64,000 bases of DNA from an uncultured Cohaesibacter sp. (lineage in GTDB: Bacteria; Pseudomonadota; Alphaproteobacteria; Rhizobiales; Cohaesibacteraceae), in contig NZ_OY782507.1 of the NCBI RefSeq assembly GCF_963677725.1, positions 3,780,501 through 3,844,500 of the forward strand, written 5' to 3'. Below, in pieces: positions 37,088 through 45,696 of the stretch. The position numbers were made by a program, and so were the translations under genes. Position 1 is the first letter of the stretch. Every line of letters begins with the position of its first letter. The notes beneath the pieces are model-generated. The model had not been told where the DNA came from. It worked only from the letters and a program-made list of their open reading frames with translations, and did no database searches.

Positions 37088-38146
37088 TTAATCCTCCAGT
37101 CCGAGCATCTTGCGGTTCATGGCATCGTCTGCGCCACCATCGGCAAAGTCGTCAAAGGCTTTCTCGGTGACGCGGATGATATGGTCCGAAACGAACTGCG
37201 CGCCTTCGCGGGCACCATCTTCAGGATGCTTGAGGCAGCATTCCCATTCGACAACAGCCCAGCCGTCAAAGTCATTGGCGGCAAATTTCGAGAAGATCGC
37301 GCCGAAATCGACCTGTCCATCGCCCAGCGAGCGGAAGCGACCTGCCCGGTCAACCCAACTCTGATATCCGCCATAAACACCTTGGCGTCCGGTGGGGTTG
37401 AACTCGGCGTCCTTGACGTGGAACATCTTGATCCGGTCTTTGTAGATGTCGAAATTATCCAGATAGTCAAGGCACTGCAGGACATAGTGCGATGGGTCAT
37501 AGAGCATGTTGGCGCGGGAATGGTTGTTGACGCGCTCAAGGAACATCTCAAAGCTCACACCATCATGCAGGTCTTCGCCAGGATGGATTTCGTAGCAAAG
37601 ATTGACATCGCATTCATCCGCGAAATCGAGCAAGGGTTGCCAGCGGGCGGCCAGCTCGTCAAATGCCGCTTCCACCAAACCTGCGGGGCGTTGTGGCCAT
37701 GGATACATGTAGGGCCAGCACAGCGCGCCGGAGAAGGTGGCGTGATTGCGTATTCCCATCAGGCGCGAGGCCATCAGGGCCTTTTTGACCTGATCAACGG
37801 CCCAGAGCTGGCGGGCCTTTGGATTGCCGCGCACTTCCGGGGCGGCAAAGCCGTCAAAGGCTTCGTCATAGGCGGGATGGACAGCAACCAGCTGACCCTG
37901 CAAATGGGTCGACAATTCGGTGACTTCCACACCGGCCTCGGACGCAACGCCCTTGAATTCGTCGCAATAGTCTTTTGAATTGGAGGCCTTGTCCAGATCA
38001 ATCAGGCGGCCATCCCAAGAGGGGACCTGTACGCCTTTATAGCCGCAATCCGCAGCCCAGCGGGTGATGTCGGCCCAGCTGTTGAATGGTGCGTCGTCGC
38101 TGGCAAATTGTGCCAGAAACAGCGCCGGACCCTTAATGGTTTTCAT
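37088..38146 (-). CDS. Sugar phosphate isomerase/epimerase family protein (TIM barrel)
   Basis: A 352-residue AP-endonuclease-2/xylose isomerase-like TIM barrel. Metal-binding positions appear in CYEIHPGEDLHDG, LYDPSHYVL, FHVKDAEF and VVEWECC. Members isomerise or epimerise free sugars or keto-polyols. ATG 38146 (MKTIKGPALFLAQF) is chosen; 38161 is possible. It works with the adjacent Gfo/Idh dehydrogenase and CUT2 importer, a combination often seen for inositol-like or rare-sugar use. The sugar is not identifiable here. Confidence 0.83.
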   Translation of the reverse strand: MKTIKGPALFLAQFASDDAPFNSWADITRWAADCGYKGVQVPSWDGRLIDLDKASNSKDYCDEFKGVASEAGVEVTELSTHLQGQLVAVHPAYDEAFDGFAAPEVRGNPKARQLWAVDQVKKALMASRLMGIRNHATFSGALCWPYMYPWPQRPAGLVEAAFDELAARWQPLLDFADECDVNLCYEIHPGEDLHDGVSFEMFLERVNNHSRANMLYDPSHYVLQCLDYLDNFDIYKDRIKMFHVKDAEFNPTGRQGVYGGYQSWVDRAGRFRSLGDGQVDFGAIFSKFAANDFDGWAVVEWECCLKHPEDGAREGAQFVSDHIIRVTEKAFDDFADGGADDAMNRKMLGLED

Positions 38147-38268
38147 GGCTTTGTCTCCCAAGATCTTTGGCGCCGTCGATTGGCGGATCGCCTTTAATTG
38201 CTGTCATTCCTGTCGGGCATGCCGGGCTCGGCGCTCATGGCTTGGCAAGGCGCTAAGAGCGGGGCGAT

Positions 38269-38303
38269 GAGCCGGGGCTCTTGGAAGGTCCCGGCTCTTT
38301 TTT
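38269..38303 (+). other. Hairpin between the binding-protein gene and the isomerase gene
   Basis: GAGCCGGG (38269-38276) pairs with CCCGGCTC (38290-38297), followed on the plus strand by six T. The flanking genes run leftward, where the A-run precedes and no T-run follows, so for them it acts at most as an mRNA stabiliser of the binding-protein transcript. Confidence 0.5.
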
Positions 38304-38358
38304 CTCATTCAGCCTGATGCGCAGAAGCTGGCCTCAGGCATTGTGTTATGACTGTTCC

Positions 38359-39315
38359 CTAGAACGGAGAGTCCGGGAAGTAGAAGTCCTTGGCATTGTC
38401 CTTGGTGATGAGGGTCGCGCCGAGAATATAGCGACCCGCCACCGGACCATTGGACTTGAAGGCTGCAACGGTGACATCCATGGCGGTTGCGATCATTGCA
38501 GGTGGATAAAGTACATCAACCGGTACCAGTTCGTTGCCGTCCATGACGCCTTTGATGGTTTCTTTCATGCCAGCGCCGCCGACGACGAACATGCCATTGC
38601 CATCACGGCCGGCCTGTTTGAGAGCTGCAACCACACCGATGGCGATGTCGTCATCTTGTGCCCATACGGCGTCAATGTCCGGGAAGCGAGACAGGAAGTC
38701 CTGCATGACCTCAAAGCCATCATCACGGTTCCAGTTGGCATGTTTGTGGTCGAGCACATTGATGCCGGTATCCTTGATGACTTCCATGAATGCGTCGAAG
38801 CGTTCATTGTCGATGATGGTGGGAATGCCGCGCAGAATGACGATATTGTCACCGGATTTCAGGCGCGACTTCATATATTCAGCGGAGACACGACCCATTT
38901 CGGGGTTGTTGCCTGCAACATAGATGTCTTCGATGCCCGGCTGGCTGAGGCCACGGTCAACAACGGTGATCATCGCGCCGGATTTCTTGGCGTTGAGCAC
39001 CGGATCGGTGAGGGGCTCGGATTCAAATGGCAACACCACAAGGGCGTCAATCTGATGGACAGAGACCAGATCTTCGATGGCCGATGCCTGTTGGCTCGGA
39101 TCCGGCGAGTTGACAAGGATCAGGTCAACATCGGGATAGAGGGCTTCGAGGCGTTTTTCCGCTTTTTCGGCATGCCAGTTCATGCCAGCCGCCCAAGCGT
39201 GGGTCGGGGTTGGATAGGACACGCCGATCTTGATCTTGTCGGCGGCGAGTGCCGTGCCTGCGAGCATCATCGCTCCGGTCAGTGCGGCGGTGAATAGTGC
39301 TTTGGGTGCTTTCAT
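38359..39315 (-). CDS. CUT2 sugar ABC transporter substrate-binding protein
   Basis: A 318-residue periplasmic binding protein with signal MKAPKALFTAALTGAMMLAG (cut after TALA). It has the PBP1 ribose-type fold: IKIGVSYPTPTHAWAAGMNW, DALVVLPFESEPLTDPV, AVWAQDDDIAIGV. It delivers an unidentified sugar to the permease and ATPase encoded upstream. It is third in the leftward operon and is followed by a hairpin. Confidence 0.87.
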   Translation of the reverse strand: MKAPKALFTAALTGAMMLAGTALAADKIKIGVSYPTPTHAWAAGMNWHAEKAEKRLEALYPDVDLILVNSPDPSQQASAIEDLVSVHQIDALVVLPFESEPLTDPVLNAKKSGAMITVVDRGLSQPGIEDIYVAGNNPEMGRVSAEYMKSRLKSGDNIVILRGIPTIIDNERFDAFMEVIKDTGINVLDHKHANWNRDDGFEVMQDFLSRFPDIDAVWAQDDDIAIGVVAALKQAGRDGNGMFVVGGAGMKETIKGVMDGNELVPVDVLYPPAMIATAMDVTVAAFKSNGPVAGRYILGATLITKDNAKDFYFPDSPF

Positions 39316-39465
39316 CTTTTCCTCCCAGAATATTAGAAATGCGCCAGTTAGCAGAATTATGGGTCTTGACGAGTGGGTGGGGTTTTTGTGCTCCCCTGTC
39401 GGCCCGCAGGGCAGGTCAACGGTCTTGCCTTGGTGGTCGAGATATGGTCGATGTCGGTGGTCCGA

Positions 39466-40485
39466 TTAGATCTTTGCTTCCTTCTTGCGGCCAAAGTTGC
39501 CGCGTTGGAGCCATACAGCGGTGATGATGATCAGGCCTTGCATGGTGCCGTTCAGATAGTTGGAAATCATGTCGGTGAAATTGAGAATGTTGCCGATGGT
39601 GGTCAGGATCAGGGCGCCCAGAATGGTGCCACCAATCCGGCCATAACCACCTTTGAGCACCGTGCCGCCAATGATCACCGCAGCAATGGCTTCCAGCTCC
39701 CACAACACACCGGTCGAAGAGGAGGCCGAGCCAAGGCGGGGCACATAAATGATGGTGGCAAGCGCGACGCAGATGCCCTGGATGACATAGGTCCATGTCT
39801 TGATGCGGTCGACCTTGATGGCGGAATATTTGGCCACGGCCTCATTGGAGCCAATGGCCGTGCAATAGCGGCCAAAGGCGGTCCGGTTGAGCAATACCCA
39901 GCCGATGATGGCAACGCTGATGAAGACCCAAACCGGGATGGGTAGGCCCATGAAGCTGTCATAATAGACCGGGCGATAGGTGCCTCGAATGCCATAGTCC
40001 AGAGACAAGGTGCCGCCATCGGCGAAATAGGTGACCAGGGAGCGGAATATGCCCATGGTGCCCAAGGTCACGATGAAGGCTTCGATTTTGCCCTTGGTGG
40101 TCAGCAGTCCGTTGACCAGACCGGCCCCAAGACCCAGCCCAATCGAAATGGCGCATCCAATCAGCACCGTGGTGATGCCGGTGCCGGTGATGGGCACGAG
40201 CATGTTCATGATGATGATCATGACGCCCGCAATCACAGCGGCCATTGAGCCGACAGACAGATCGATGCCGCCCGACGTAATCACGAAGGTTGCGCCAACG
40301 GCGATGATGCCGATAAAGGCCGAGCGCGTCAGCAGGTTTGTGATGTTGCCTTCCGACAGAAAGGCCGAGTTGAGCGAAAAACCGATAACGCACAGCAACA
40401 ATAGCGCGATGGCGGGCCCAAGTGTTTTAAAGTCTGTCGCAAAAGGCAGGCTTTTCGCCTTTTTGCCCGCGGGATTCTCTGTCAT
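39466..40485 (-). CDS. CUT2 sugar ABC transporter permease
   Basis: A 339-residue RbsC-type permease with about ten helices. Family motifs are VITSGGIDLSVGSMAAV, TAIGSNEAVAKYSAIKV and AVIIGGTVLKGGYGRIGG. It overlaps the ATPase gene by four bases. The spacer to the binding-protein gene is 150 bp. Confidence 0.9.
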   Translation of the reverse strand: MTENPAGKKAKSLPFATDFKTLGPAIALLLLCVIGFSLNSAFLSEGNITNLLTRSAFIGIIAVGATFVITSGGIDLSVGSMAAVIAGVMIIIMNMLVPITGTGITTVLIGCAISIGLGLGAGLVNGLLTTKGKIEAFIVTLGTMGIFRSLVTYFADGGTLSLDYGIRGTYRPVYYDSFMGLPIPVWVFISVAIIGWVLLNRTAFGRYCTAIGSNEAVAKYSAIKVDRIKTWTYVIQGICVALATIIYVPRLGSASSSTGVLWELEAIAAVIIGGTVLKGGYGRIGGTILGALILTTIGNILNFTDMISNYLNGTMQGLIIITAVWLQRGNFGRKKEAKI

Positions 40486-42005
40486 GCGCTGGCCTCCTCC
40501 TTCAAGCCGGCCGCGAAGCGGACTATTTCATGTTCGTTGATGGCATCGCCGGTGAGCTCTCCGGTGATGCGGCCTTCACGCATCACAATCACCCGATGAC
40601 AGATCCCGATGATTTCGGGCATTTCCGATGAGATGACGACGACCGACATGCCTTCGGCTGCCAGCGCCGCGATGAAATGATAGATTTGCTGCTTGGTACC
40701 CACATCAATGCCGCGGGTCGGTTCGTCGACAATGACAATCCGCGGGTCGCATTCCATAACCTTGGCGAGCAGCAATTTTTGCTGGTTGCCGCCAGACATT
40801 TCCGAGACCTTGCAGTTGGGATCGCGGGCGCGGATGTCAAACCGGCGGACGCCGCGGCGCAGGGCCTGTTCTTCGCCCTTTCGGTCGATCAGCACGCCTT
40901 TGAGGAATTTCGGCAAGGCAAAAAGGGTTAGGTTCGGCTGCATTTGCTTATCAACCAGCAGTCCCTTGCCCTTGCGGTCCTTGGTAAGATAGGCGATGCC
41001 AGCATTGCGCGCGTCAGCGGCAGAGCGGATATGGGCCTCCTCGCCAAACAGGATGATATGACCCGATGTCATGGAGCGCAGACCGCAAATGGCCTCGAAC
41101 AGCTCGGTTCGGCCTGAGCCAATCAGTCCTGAAAATCCCAGAATTTCGCCCTTGCGCAGGGAGAAGGAGGCTTTCTTGACCAGATCGGTGCTTAGATTCT
41201 TTACTTCCAGCACCCGCTCTGCGTCATAGTCGGCTTCGGTCATGGGCGGGAAGAGGTCGGACAATTCGCGGCCCACCATCATTTGTGCCATGGTATCGAG
41301 GGTGAAATCCTCGGTCGGCTTGGTGGTGATCCACTGGCCATCACGCAGAATGGTGATGCGGTCGGCGATGGCGGCGACTTCCTTCAATTTGTGCGAGACA
41401 AACATAACTGCAGTGCCTTGCGCCTTGAGGCGTCTGACCTGCTTGAAAAACAGGTCCGTCTCCGCTTCGGTCAACACCGCTGTCGGCTCATCCATGATCA
41501 GGATGCGGGCATTGCGGCTCATCGCCTTGACGATCTCGACCATTTGCTTCTGGGCAATCGACAGGCTCGAAATGCGATCATCGGGGGAGATGTCCAGACC
41601 AATCTCTGTCAGCATCTTGAGGACTTCGTCATGCATTTCCGAGCGCTTGAGGAAGCCTTTGGTGATATGTTCGCGGCCTAGGAAAATATTCTCTTCCACC
41701 GTCATTTGCTCGGCGAGATTGAGCTCCTGGTGGATCAATACAATGCCGAGATCTTCCGCCTGTCCGTTGGGGGGCAGGATCACCGGCTCACCATCCAGAA
41801 GGATCGTGCCAGACGTGGCAGGGTGGAAGCCCGAGAGAATTTTCATGAGGGTGGATTTGCCCGCGCCATTCTCTCCGATCACCGCATGCACTTCGCCTGC
41901 ACAGATCTCGAAATTGATGGAGAATAGGACGGGCACCGAGCCAAAGGATTTGCTTACCCTTTGCGCAGCCAGAATCGGAGCGTCGTCAAGACACTTTTCC
42001 AACAC
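40482..42005 (-). CDS. CUT2 sugar ABC transporter ATPase, tandem domain
   Basis: A 507-residue RbsA/XylG-type protein with two ABC domains. Domain 1 has Walker A GENGAGKST, a variant signature (LSIAQKQ) and ILIMDEPTAVL. Domain 2 has a degenerate P-loop (GLIGSGRTE), MSGGNQQK and IVIVDEPTRGID. That asymmetry is normal for CUT2. It differs from the single-domain XylG and FrcA in the same window, so this importer belongs to a separate lineage. It is the first gene of the operon, with tandem LacI-type operators upstream. Confidence 0.92.
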   Translation of the reverse strand: MLEKCLDDAPILAAQRVSKSFGSVPVLFSINFEICAGEVHAVIGENGAGKSTLMKILSGFHPATSGTILLDGEPVILPPNGQAEDLGIVLIHQELNLAEQMTVEENIFLGREHITKGFLKRSEMHDEVLKMLTEIGLDISPDDRISSLSIAQKQMVEIVKAMSRNARILIMDEPTAVLTEAETDLFFKQVRRLKAQGTAVMFVSHKLKEVAAIADRITILRDGQWITTKPTEDFTLDTMAQMMVGRELSDLFPPMTEADYDAERVLEVKNLSTDLVKKASFSLRKGEILGFSGLIGSGRTELFEAICGLRSMTSGHIILFGEEAHIRSAADARNAGIAYLTKDRKGKGLLVDKQMQPNLTLFALPKFLKGVLIDRKGEEQALRRGVRRFDIRARDPNCKVSEMSGGNQQKLLLAKVMECDPRIVIVDEPTRGIDVGTKQQIYHFIAALAAEGMSVVVISSEMPEIIGICHRVIVMREGRITGELTGDAINEHEIVRFAAGLKEEASA

Positions 42006-42061
42006 TTGCTTTCCTCCCTAGCACAAGCGTTTGTCCGGCCTTTTGATGCCGGTTTTGGAAA

Positions 42062-42098
42062 ATGTAAACCTTTTCATAATGGATGTAAACCTTTTCAT
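42062..42098. promoter_or_regulatory. Tandem LacI-type operators
   Basis: ATGTAAACCTTTTCAT occurs twice, at 42062-42077 and 42083-42098, with a 21-bp period (two helical turns). Each contains TGTAAAC-CTTTTCA, which fits the LacI-family half-site pattern TGnAAn/nTTnCA. They lie between the CUT2 operon start (42005) and the LacI gene (42218), so the LacI protein probably binds here. Confidence 0.75.
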
Positions 42099-42217
42099 GG
42101 TGCAAATTGAAGCGTAAAGTGGGACGGGGATCAGAGCTGCCTTATAGACCTGCCCGACCAATTTCTCTACACTTCACCGACTTTGACACCACCTTGATTT
42201 GATGATGGGAAAACCGA

Positions 42218-43249
42218 TTGGAACCGACAGGAAAAAAAGCTGCCACCATTGAAGATGTGGCCAAGCTTGCCGGGGTTTCGATTGCCACCGTCAGTCGGGC
42301 GATGCGAACGCCTGAGAAGGTGGCCGAAAGCACCCGCAAAAAGGTCACTGCCGCCATTGCGCGCACTGGCTATACGGTCAATGCCATGGCGCAGAATTTG
42401 CGCATGCAGCGCTCCAAGATGGTGATGGCGCTGGCACCGTCCATTTCTGATCCGAATTTTTCAGGTATTTTGGTGGGGCTTGAAAAAGTCGCCAACCAGC
42501 GGGGCTATGGGGTGCTGATTGGCAACACCGAGGGCAATGTGGAGCATGAGGAAAAGTATCTCCACTTCCTTTCGACCGGCCTGGTGGATGGTCTGGTTCT
42601 GTTGACGGGGCATTTGCCCGTCGCCGGATGGCCAGATCGCCATGCATCTAGCTTCCCGCCAATGGTTGCTGCCTGCAACCCGATTGAACATACCGAGGTT
42701 TCCTACGTCGGGGTCGATGATACGGCGGCGGCCAAGGTGGCCACAGAATATCTGATTTCGCTCGGTCATCGCAGGATCGCCTATGTGTCCGGGCAGCAAG
42801 GCAGCATGGTCGATGACATGCGCTATGCGGGCTATTGTCAGGCGATGCTCGAGTCGTTTGATCGGCCCGACATCTGGAAGGTGCGCGGGGATGGCTCGAC
42901 CGAAGGCGGACGCGCTGCGGTGGAAACGCTGTTCATTCGCGATACGTTGCCAACGGCTTTCTTCTGTTTTAGCGACAGCACGGCCATCGGTGTGATCAGC
43001 GCGCTGAATTCAAGAGGGATGCGGGTGCCTCATGATTTTTCAGTTGTCGGCTTTGATGATATTCCCTTCTCCAGCCATATCACGCCAGCACTGACGACCA
43101 TCCGCCAGCCGCGCACGCATATCGGCGAGATTGCCATGACCGAGTTGCTTGATATGCTCAACAATCAGGGGCGCAAATTGGCCCGGACGCTGTTGCATGG
43201 GGATCTGATCGTGCGCAGTTCATGCTCAACGCCGCACGCCATCGATTGA
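42218..43249 (+). CDS. LacI family transcriptional regulator
   Basis: A 343-residue repressor. The N-terminal HTH is [21 protein letters not shown], the hinge region ends near residue 60, and a PBP1-like sugar-sensing domain follows ([37 protein letters not shown]). The start is a TTG codon; the nearby ATGs are out of frame. It is divergent from the CUT2 operon and likely its repressor. It is convergent with the 43265 gene, 15 bases apart. Confidence 0.9.
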   Translation: MEPTGKKAATIEDVAKLAGVSIATVSRAMRTPEKVAESTRKKVTAAIARTGYTVNAMAQNLRMQRSKMVMALAPSISDPNFSGILVGLEKVANQRGYGVLIGNTEGNVEHEEKYLHFLSTGLVDGLVLLTGHLPVAGWPDRHASSFPPMVAACNPIEHTEVSYVGVDDTAAAKVATEYLISLGHRRIAYVSGQQGSMVDDMRYAGYCQAMLESFDRPDIWKVRGDGSTEGGRAAVETLFIRDTLPTAFFCFSDSTAIGVISALNSRGMRVPHDFSVVGFDDIPFSSHITPALTTIRQPRTHIGEIAMTELLDMLNNQGRKLARTLLHGDLIVRSSCSTPHAID

Positions 43250-43264
43250 AAACCAGTGAGCGCG

Positions 43265-43876
43265 TCACGTGCTCTTTTGCCGGTTTGCCATGATGCGTTT
43301 GATCGTCCTTATTATGCGATCATAATCCTCGGGTTCGGCGCGCAGCATGCCGATCATTCGCCCTTTGCTATTGAGCAGTTTGAAATCTTTCCTTGGTCCA
43401 GCAGGTTTGATGTCGGTGACCTTTTCCCATGGGGTGAATTTGGCGTCCCGGCGCTGAGCCAAAAGGCCAATGCCCTGCATGGTCATGTCATCAGAAAGTG
43501 CCAGCAGTAAATTTCCAAGAATAGATGCGCCCTTCTTGCCTGCGCCGATGGTGGCCGAAATCAACCCCTGATCGGTGATCACATAACCGACCCTGAGACG
43601 ATTTCCGGTCAGGGCGACGGCGAGCAGATAACAAAGGCCAAGAAAGATCGAAAAGCCCAAAGCGCCGAGATAGACGCCCAAAACCGGCATATAAACACCT
43701 TCATAGAGGGAGTAGCCGATCAAAAGCGTGGCAAGGAAAAGGGGAACGCCGACGAGCGGCATGGCGATTTGCTTTATCACGCTCAGCGAGAGCACAGGGT
43801 AATCGTACTCCCAGTAAAGGGGTTCCTTGACGATTGGATCAGACGCTTGCTGATCGGGTGATTGGTCTTTGGGCAT
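43265..43876 (-). CDS. Membrane protein of unknown function, two helices plus C-terminal cytoplasmic domain
   Basis: 203 residues. Two hydrophobic helices (about 35-57 and 64-90) are followed by a soluble domain of about 110 residues with GYVITDQGLIS and KFTPWEKVTDIKPAGPRKDF, which suggests a PH-like (bPH) domain. I do not recognise a named family. The protein aligns by eye over its whole length with the product of the adjacent leftward gene, so the two look like an old tandem duplication. Function unknown. Confidence 0.72.
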   Translation of the reverse strand: MPKDQSPDQQASDPIVKEPLYWEYDYPVLSLSVIKQIAMPLVGVPLFLATLLIGYSLYEGVYMPVLGVYLGALGFSIFLGLCYLLAVALTGNRLRVGYVITDQGLISATIGAGKKGASILGNLLLALSDDMTMQGIGLLAQRRDAKFTPWEKVTDIKPAGPRKDFKLLNSKGRMIGMLRAEPEDYDRIIRTIKRIMANRQKST

Positions 43877-43915
43877 GGCGGCCTCCTTTTGCCGCTTGGG
43901 CCGCGCGGGAGCCGC

Positions 43916-44515
43916 TCACTGGTTATTATACATGACCTTTGCTTCGATCCGCCTGCAAACGTCCTGGAAATTGTCCGGCGTGCAGAAAATCGCATCGAGG
44001 ACCAACAAACCGGAGTGCAAGACGATGGTATTTTGCGAGCGGATGATCTCCAACTCGTCAATATCCTCCCACCGGGTTTGTCTGCCGCTGTTGCTGCTTG
44101 CCAGCAAACCGGCCCCTGCCAAACCGGGATTGAAGGTGATCAGACCAAGGGAAATGGCCAAGCGACGGCTGACCTTGGCACGATTGTCTGTGATGTTTGA
44201 GGTAATGTCGTCGCGGCCCAGCCGAAATTTCATATGCACGCGATTGCCCAACACCAGTAGAACGGCGATGGCAACAAGGAAGGTCAGTATGGCAATGGCT
44301 GCGAAGAACAGGATCACTGCGCTCTTGATTTCGCCCGGATTGTTGTCAATGACGCCCAGAACCAGTATGAGCAACGCAAGAGTGGCTGCGGGAATGACGA
44401 TAATGAGTGCGAGTTGCCGCAGGACCACTCGATTGGTTGCCAGAGGCACGTCGATGCGCCATTCGATGGGGGAGCTGTCCAAGCTATCCAGGCAGTCGCA
44501 CGGCGCTGCTGTCAT
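43916..44515 (-). CDS. Membrane protein of unknown function, paralogue of the adjacent gene
   Basis: About 199 residues from ATG 44515. Two helices (LALIIVIPAATLALLILVLG and ILFFAAIAILTFLVAIAVLL) precede a soluble part with VHMKFRLGRDDITSN, RQTRWEDIDELEII and a C-terminal CTPDNFQDVCRRIEAKV. These line up with GYVITDQGLIS, KFTPWEKVTDI and EPEDYDRIIRTIKRI in the neighbour. The frame is open upstream to 44620 but without a convincing start. The two genes are 39 bases apart and probably co-transcribed. Confidence 0.7.
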   Translation of the reverse strand: MTAAPCDCLDSLDSSPIEWRIDVPLATNRVVLRQLALIIVIPAATLALLILVLGVIDNNPGEIKSAVILFFAAIAILTFLVAIAVLLVLGNRVHMKFRLGRDDITSNITDNRAKVSRRLAISLGLITFNPGLAGAGLLASSNSGRQTRWEDIDELEIIRSQNTIVLHSGLLVLDAIFCTPDNFQDVCRRIEAKVMYNNQ

Positions 44516-44661
44516 GTGAGTTTGTCCGCAAATAATGAAAGGGAGATTGCCTTCATCATAGAGGAAATGGAGGGGCGTTGCGGACGCGACTTGTCGCACC
44601 AGACATTTGTAGCATTGCATATGTGGGGTATTTGCAAAGCTGGCTTGAGGTCTGAACGCAT

Positions 44662-44688
44662 CATGGCCGAGGGGGTGCCTCGGCCATG
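44662..44688. other. 11-bp hairpin after the CUT1 ATPase gene
   Basis: CATGGCCGAGG (44662-44672), loop GGGTG, CCTCGGCCATG (44678-44688). It lies 30 bases past the leftward ATPase gene. There is no T-run, so it may be a weak terminator or an mRNA end protector for the amino-sugar import operon. Confidence 0.55.
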
Positions 44689-44718
44689 ACGAAATGACTG
44701 ATAGACCGGGCGGTCGCC

Positions 44719-45696
44719 CTAGCTGTCGAAATAGTGCAGTTTTGCCGGATCAAAGCCCAGCGTGAGTTTTTGACCGGGATGGATGTTGTGCTGTCCGAAC
44801 AGGCGCACGGTGGAATCGATATTTGCAATCTTAGTGATGACATTGGTGTCGCCACCCAGATGTTCTACAAGCTGCACATCGGCGGTTAGCGGGCCGTCAT
44901 CTGCAAGATAGAGATCTTCGGGGCGCAGGCCGATGACGCGGCTGTCGCCTGCTTCCAGCAGGGAGGCGGGCAGGAAATTCATTGCCGGGGACCCAAGGAA
45001 ACCCGCAACGAATTTGTTGGCCGGTTGGTTATAGAGATCCATCGGGCTGCCGATCTGCTCGACCCGACCATCGCGCAGGACGACGATCTTGTCAGCCAGG
45101 GTCATCGCTTCGGTCTGGTCGTGGGTCACATAGATCATCGAAGCATTGAGCTGCTTATGCAGATTGGCGATCTCGATGCGAGTGTTCATTCTGAGCGCTG
45201 CATCGAGGTTCGATAAAGGCTCATCCAACAGGAACAGCTTGGGCTGGCGCACAATGGCGCGGCCAATGGCGACGCGTTGGCGCTGGCCGCCGGACAATTC
45301 GGACGGATAGCGGGTCAGATACTCACCGAGTTTCAGCATGCGCGAGGCTTCATTGACTCGGGCAGTGATCTGGTCTTTGGGTATCCCTTCCTGCTTCAAG
45401 GCCAGCGACATGTTGTTGGCAACATTGAGATGCGGATAAAGGGCGTAAGACTGGAACACCATGGCGATGCCGCGCTTGGAGGGCGGCACATTGTTGACGA
45501 CTTCGCCAGCAATGGACACCTCGCCGGAGGAGGCATCCTCAAGGCCTGCAATCACCCGCAGCAAAGTGGACTTGCCGCAGCCGGACGGGCCGACAAAGAC
45601 GACGAATTCGCCTTCTTCAACGTCAATATTGATGTCTTTGAGAACCTCGGTCTTGCCAAAGGCCTTGCATACATTTTTCAGGGTCAGCGCGGTCAC
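44719..45696 (-). CDS. CUT1 sugar ABC transporter ATPase (MalK/UgpC type)
   Basis: A 325-residue ATPase: Walker A GPSGCGKST, signature LSGGQRQRVA, Walker B LFLLDEPLSNLD, switch His in VTHDQTEAMTLADKI. A C-terminal TOBE region (VIGLRPEDLYLADDG) is shorter than usual (MalK about 370). It energises the 46724/47579 permeases. The start overlaps the Gfo/Idh stop (45693-45696). It is the last gene of the leftward murQ operon. Confidence 0.9.
   Translation of the reverse strand: MTALTLKNVCKAFGKTEVLKDINIDVEEGEFVVFVGPSGCGKSTLLRVIAGLEDASSGEVSIAGEVVNNVPPSKRGIAMVFQSYALYPHLNVANNMSLALKQEGIPKDQITARVNEASRMLKLGEYLTRYPSELSGGQRQRVAIGRAIVRQPKLFLLDEPLSNLDAALRMNTRIEIANLHKQLNASMIYVTHDQTEAMTLADKIVVLRDGRVEQIGSPMDLYNQPANKFVAGFLGSPAMNFLPASLLEAGDSRVIGLRPEDLYLADDGPLTADVQLVEHLGGDTNVITKIANIDSTVRLFGQHNIHPGQKLTLGFDPAKLHYFDS

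Noticed and set aside
36118-37978. Two long plus-strand frames (350 and 336 codons)
   Set aside because: Antisense to the Gfo/Idh and TIM-barrel genes, which have intact motifs and four-base or one-base operon spacing.
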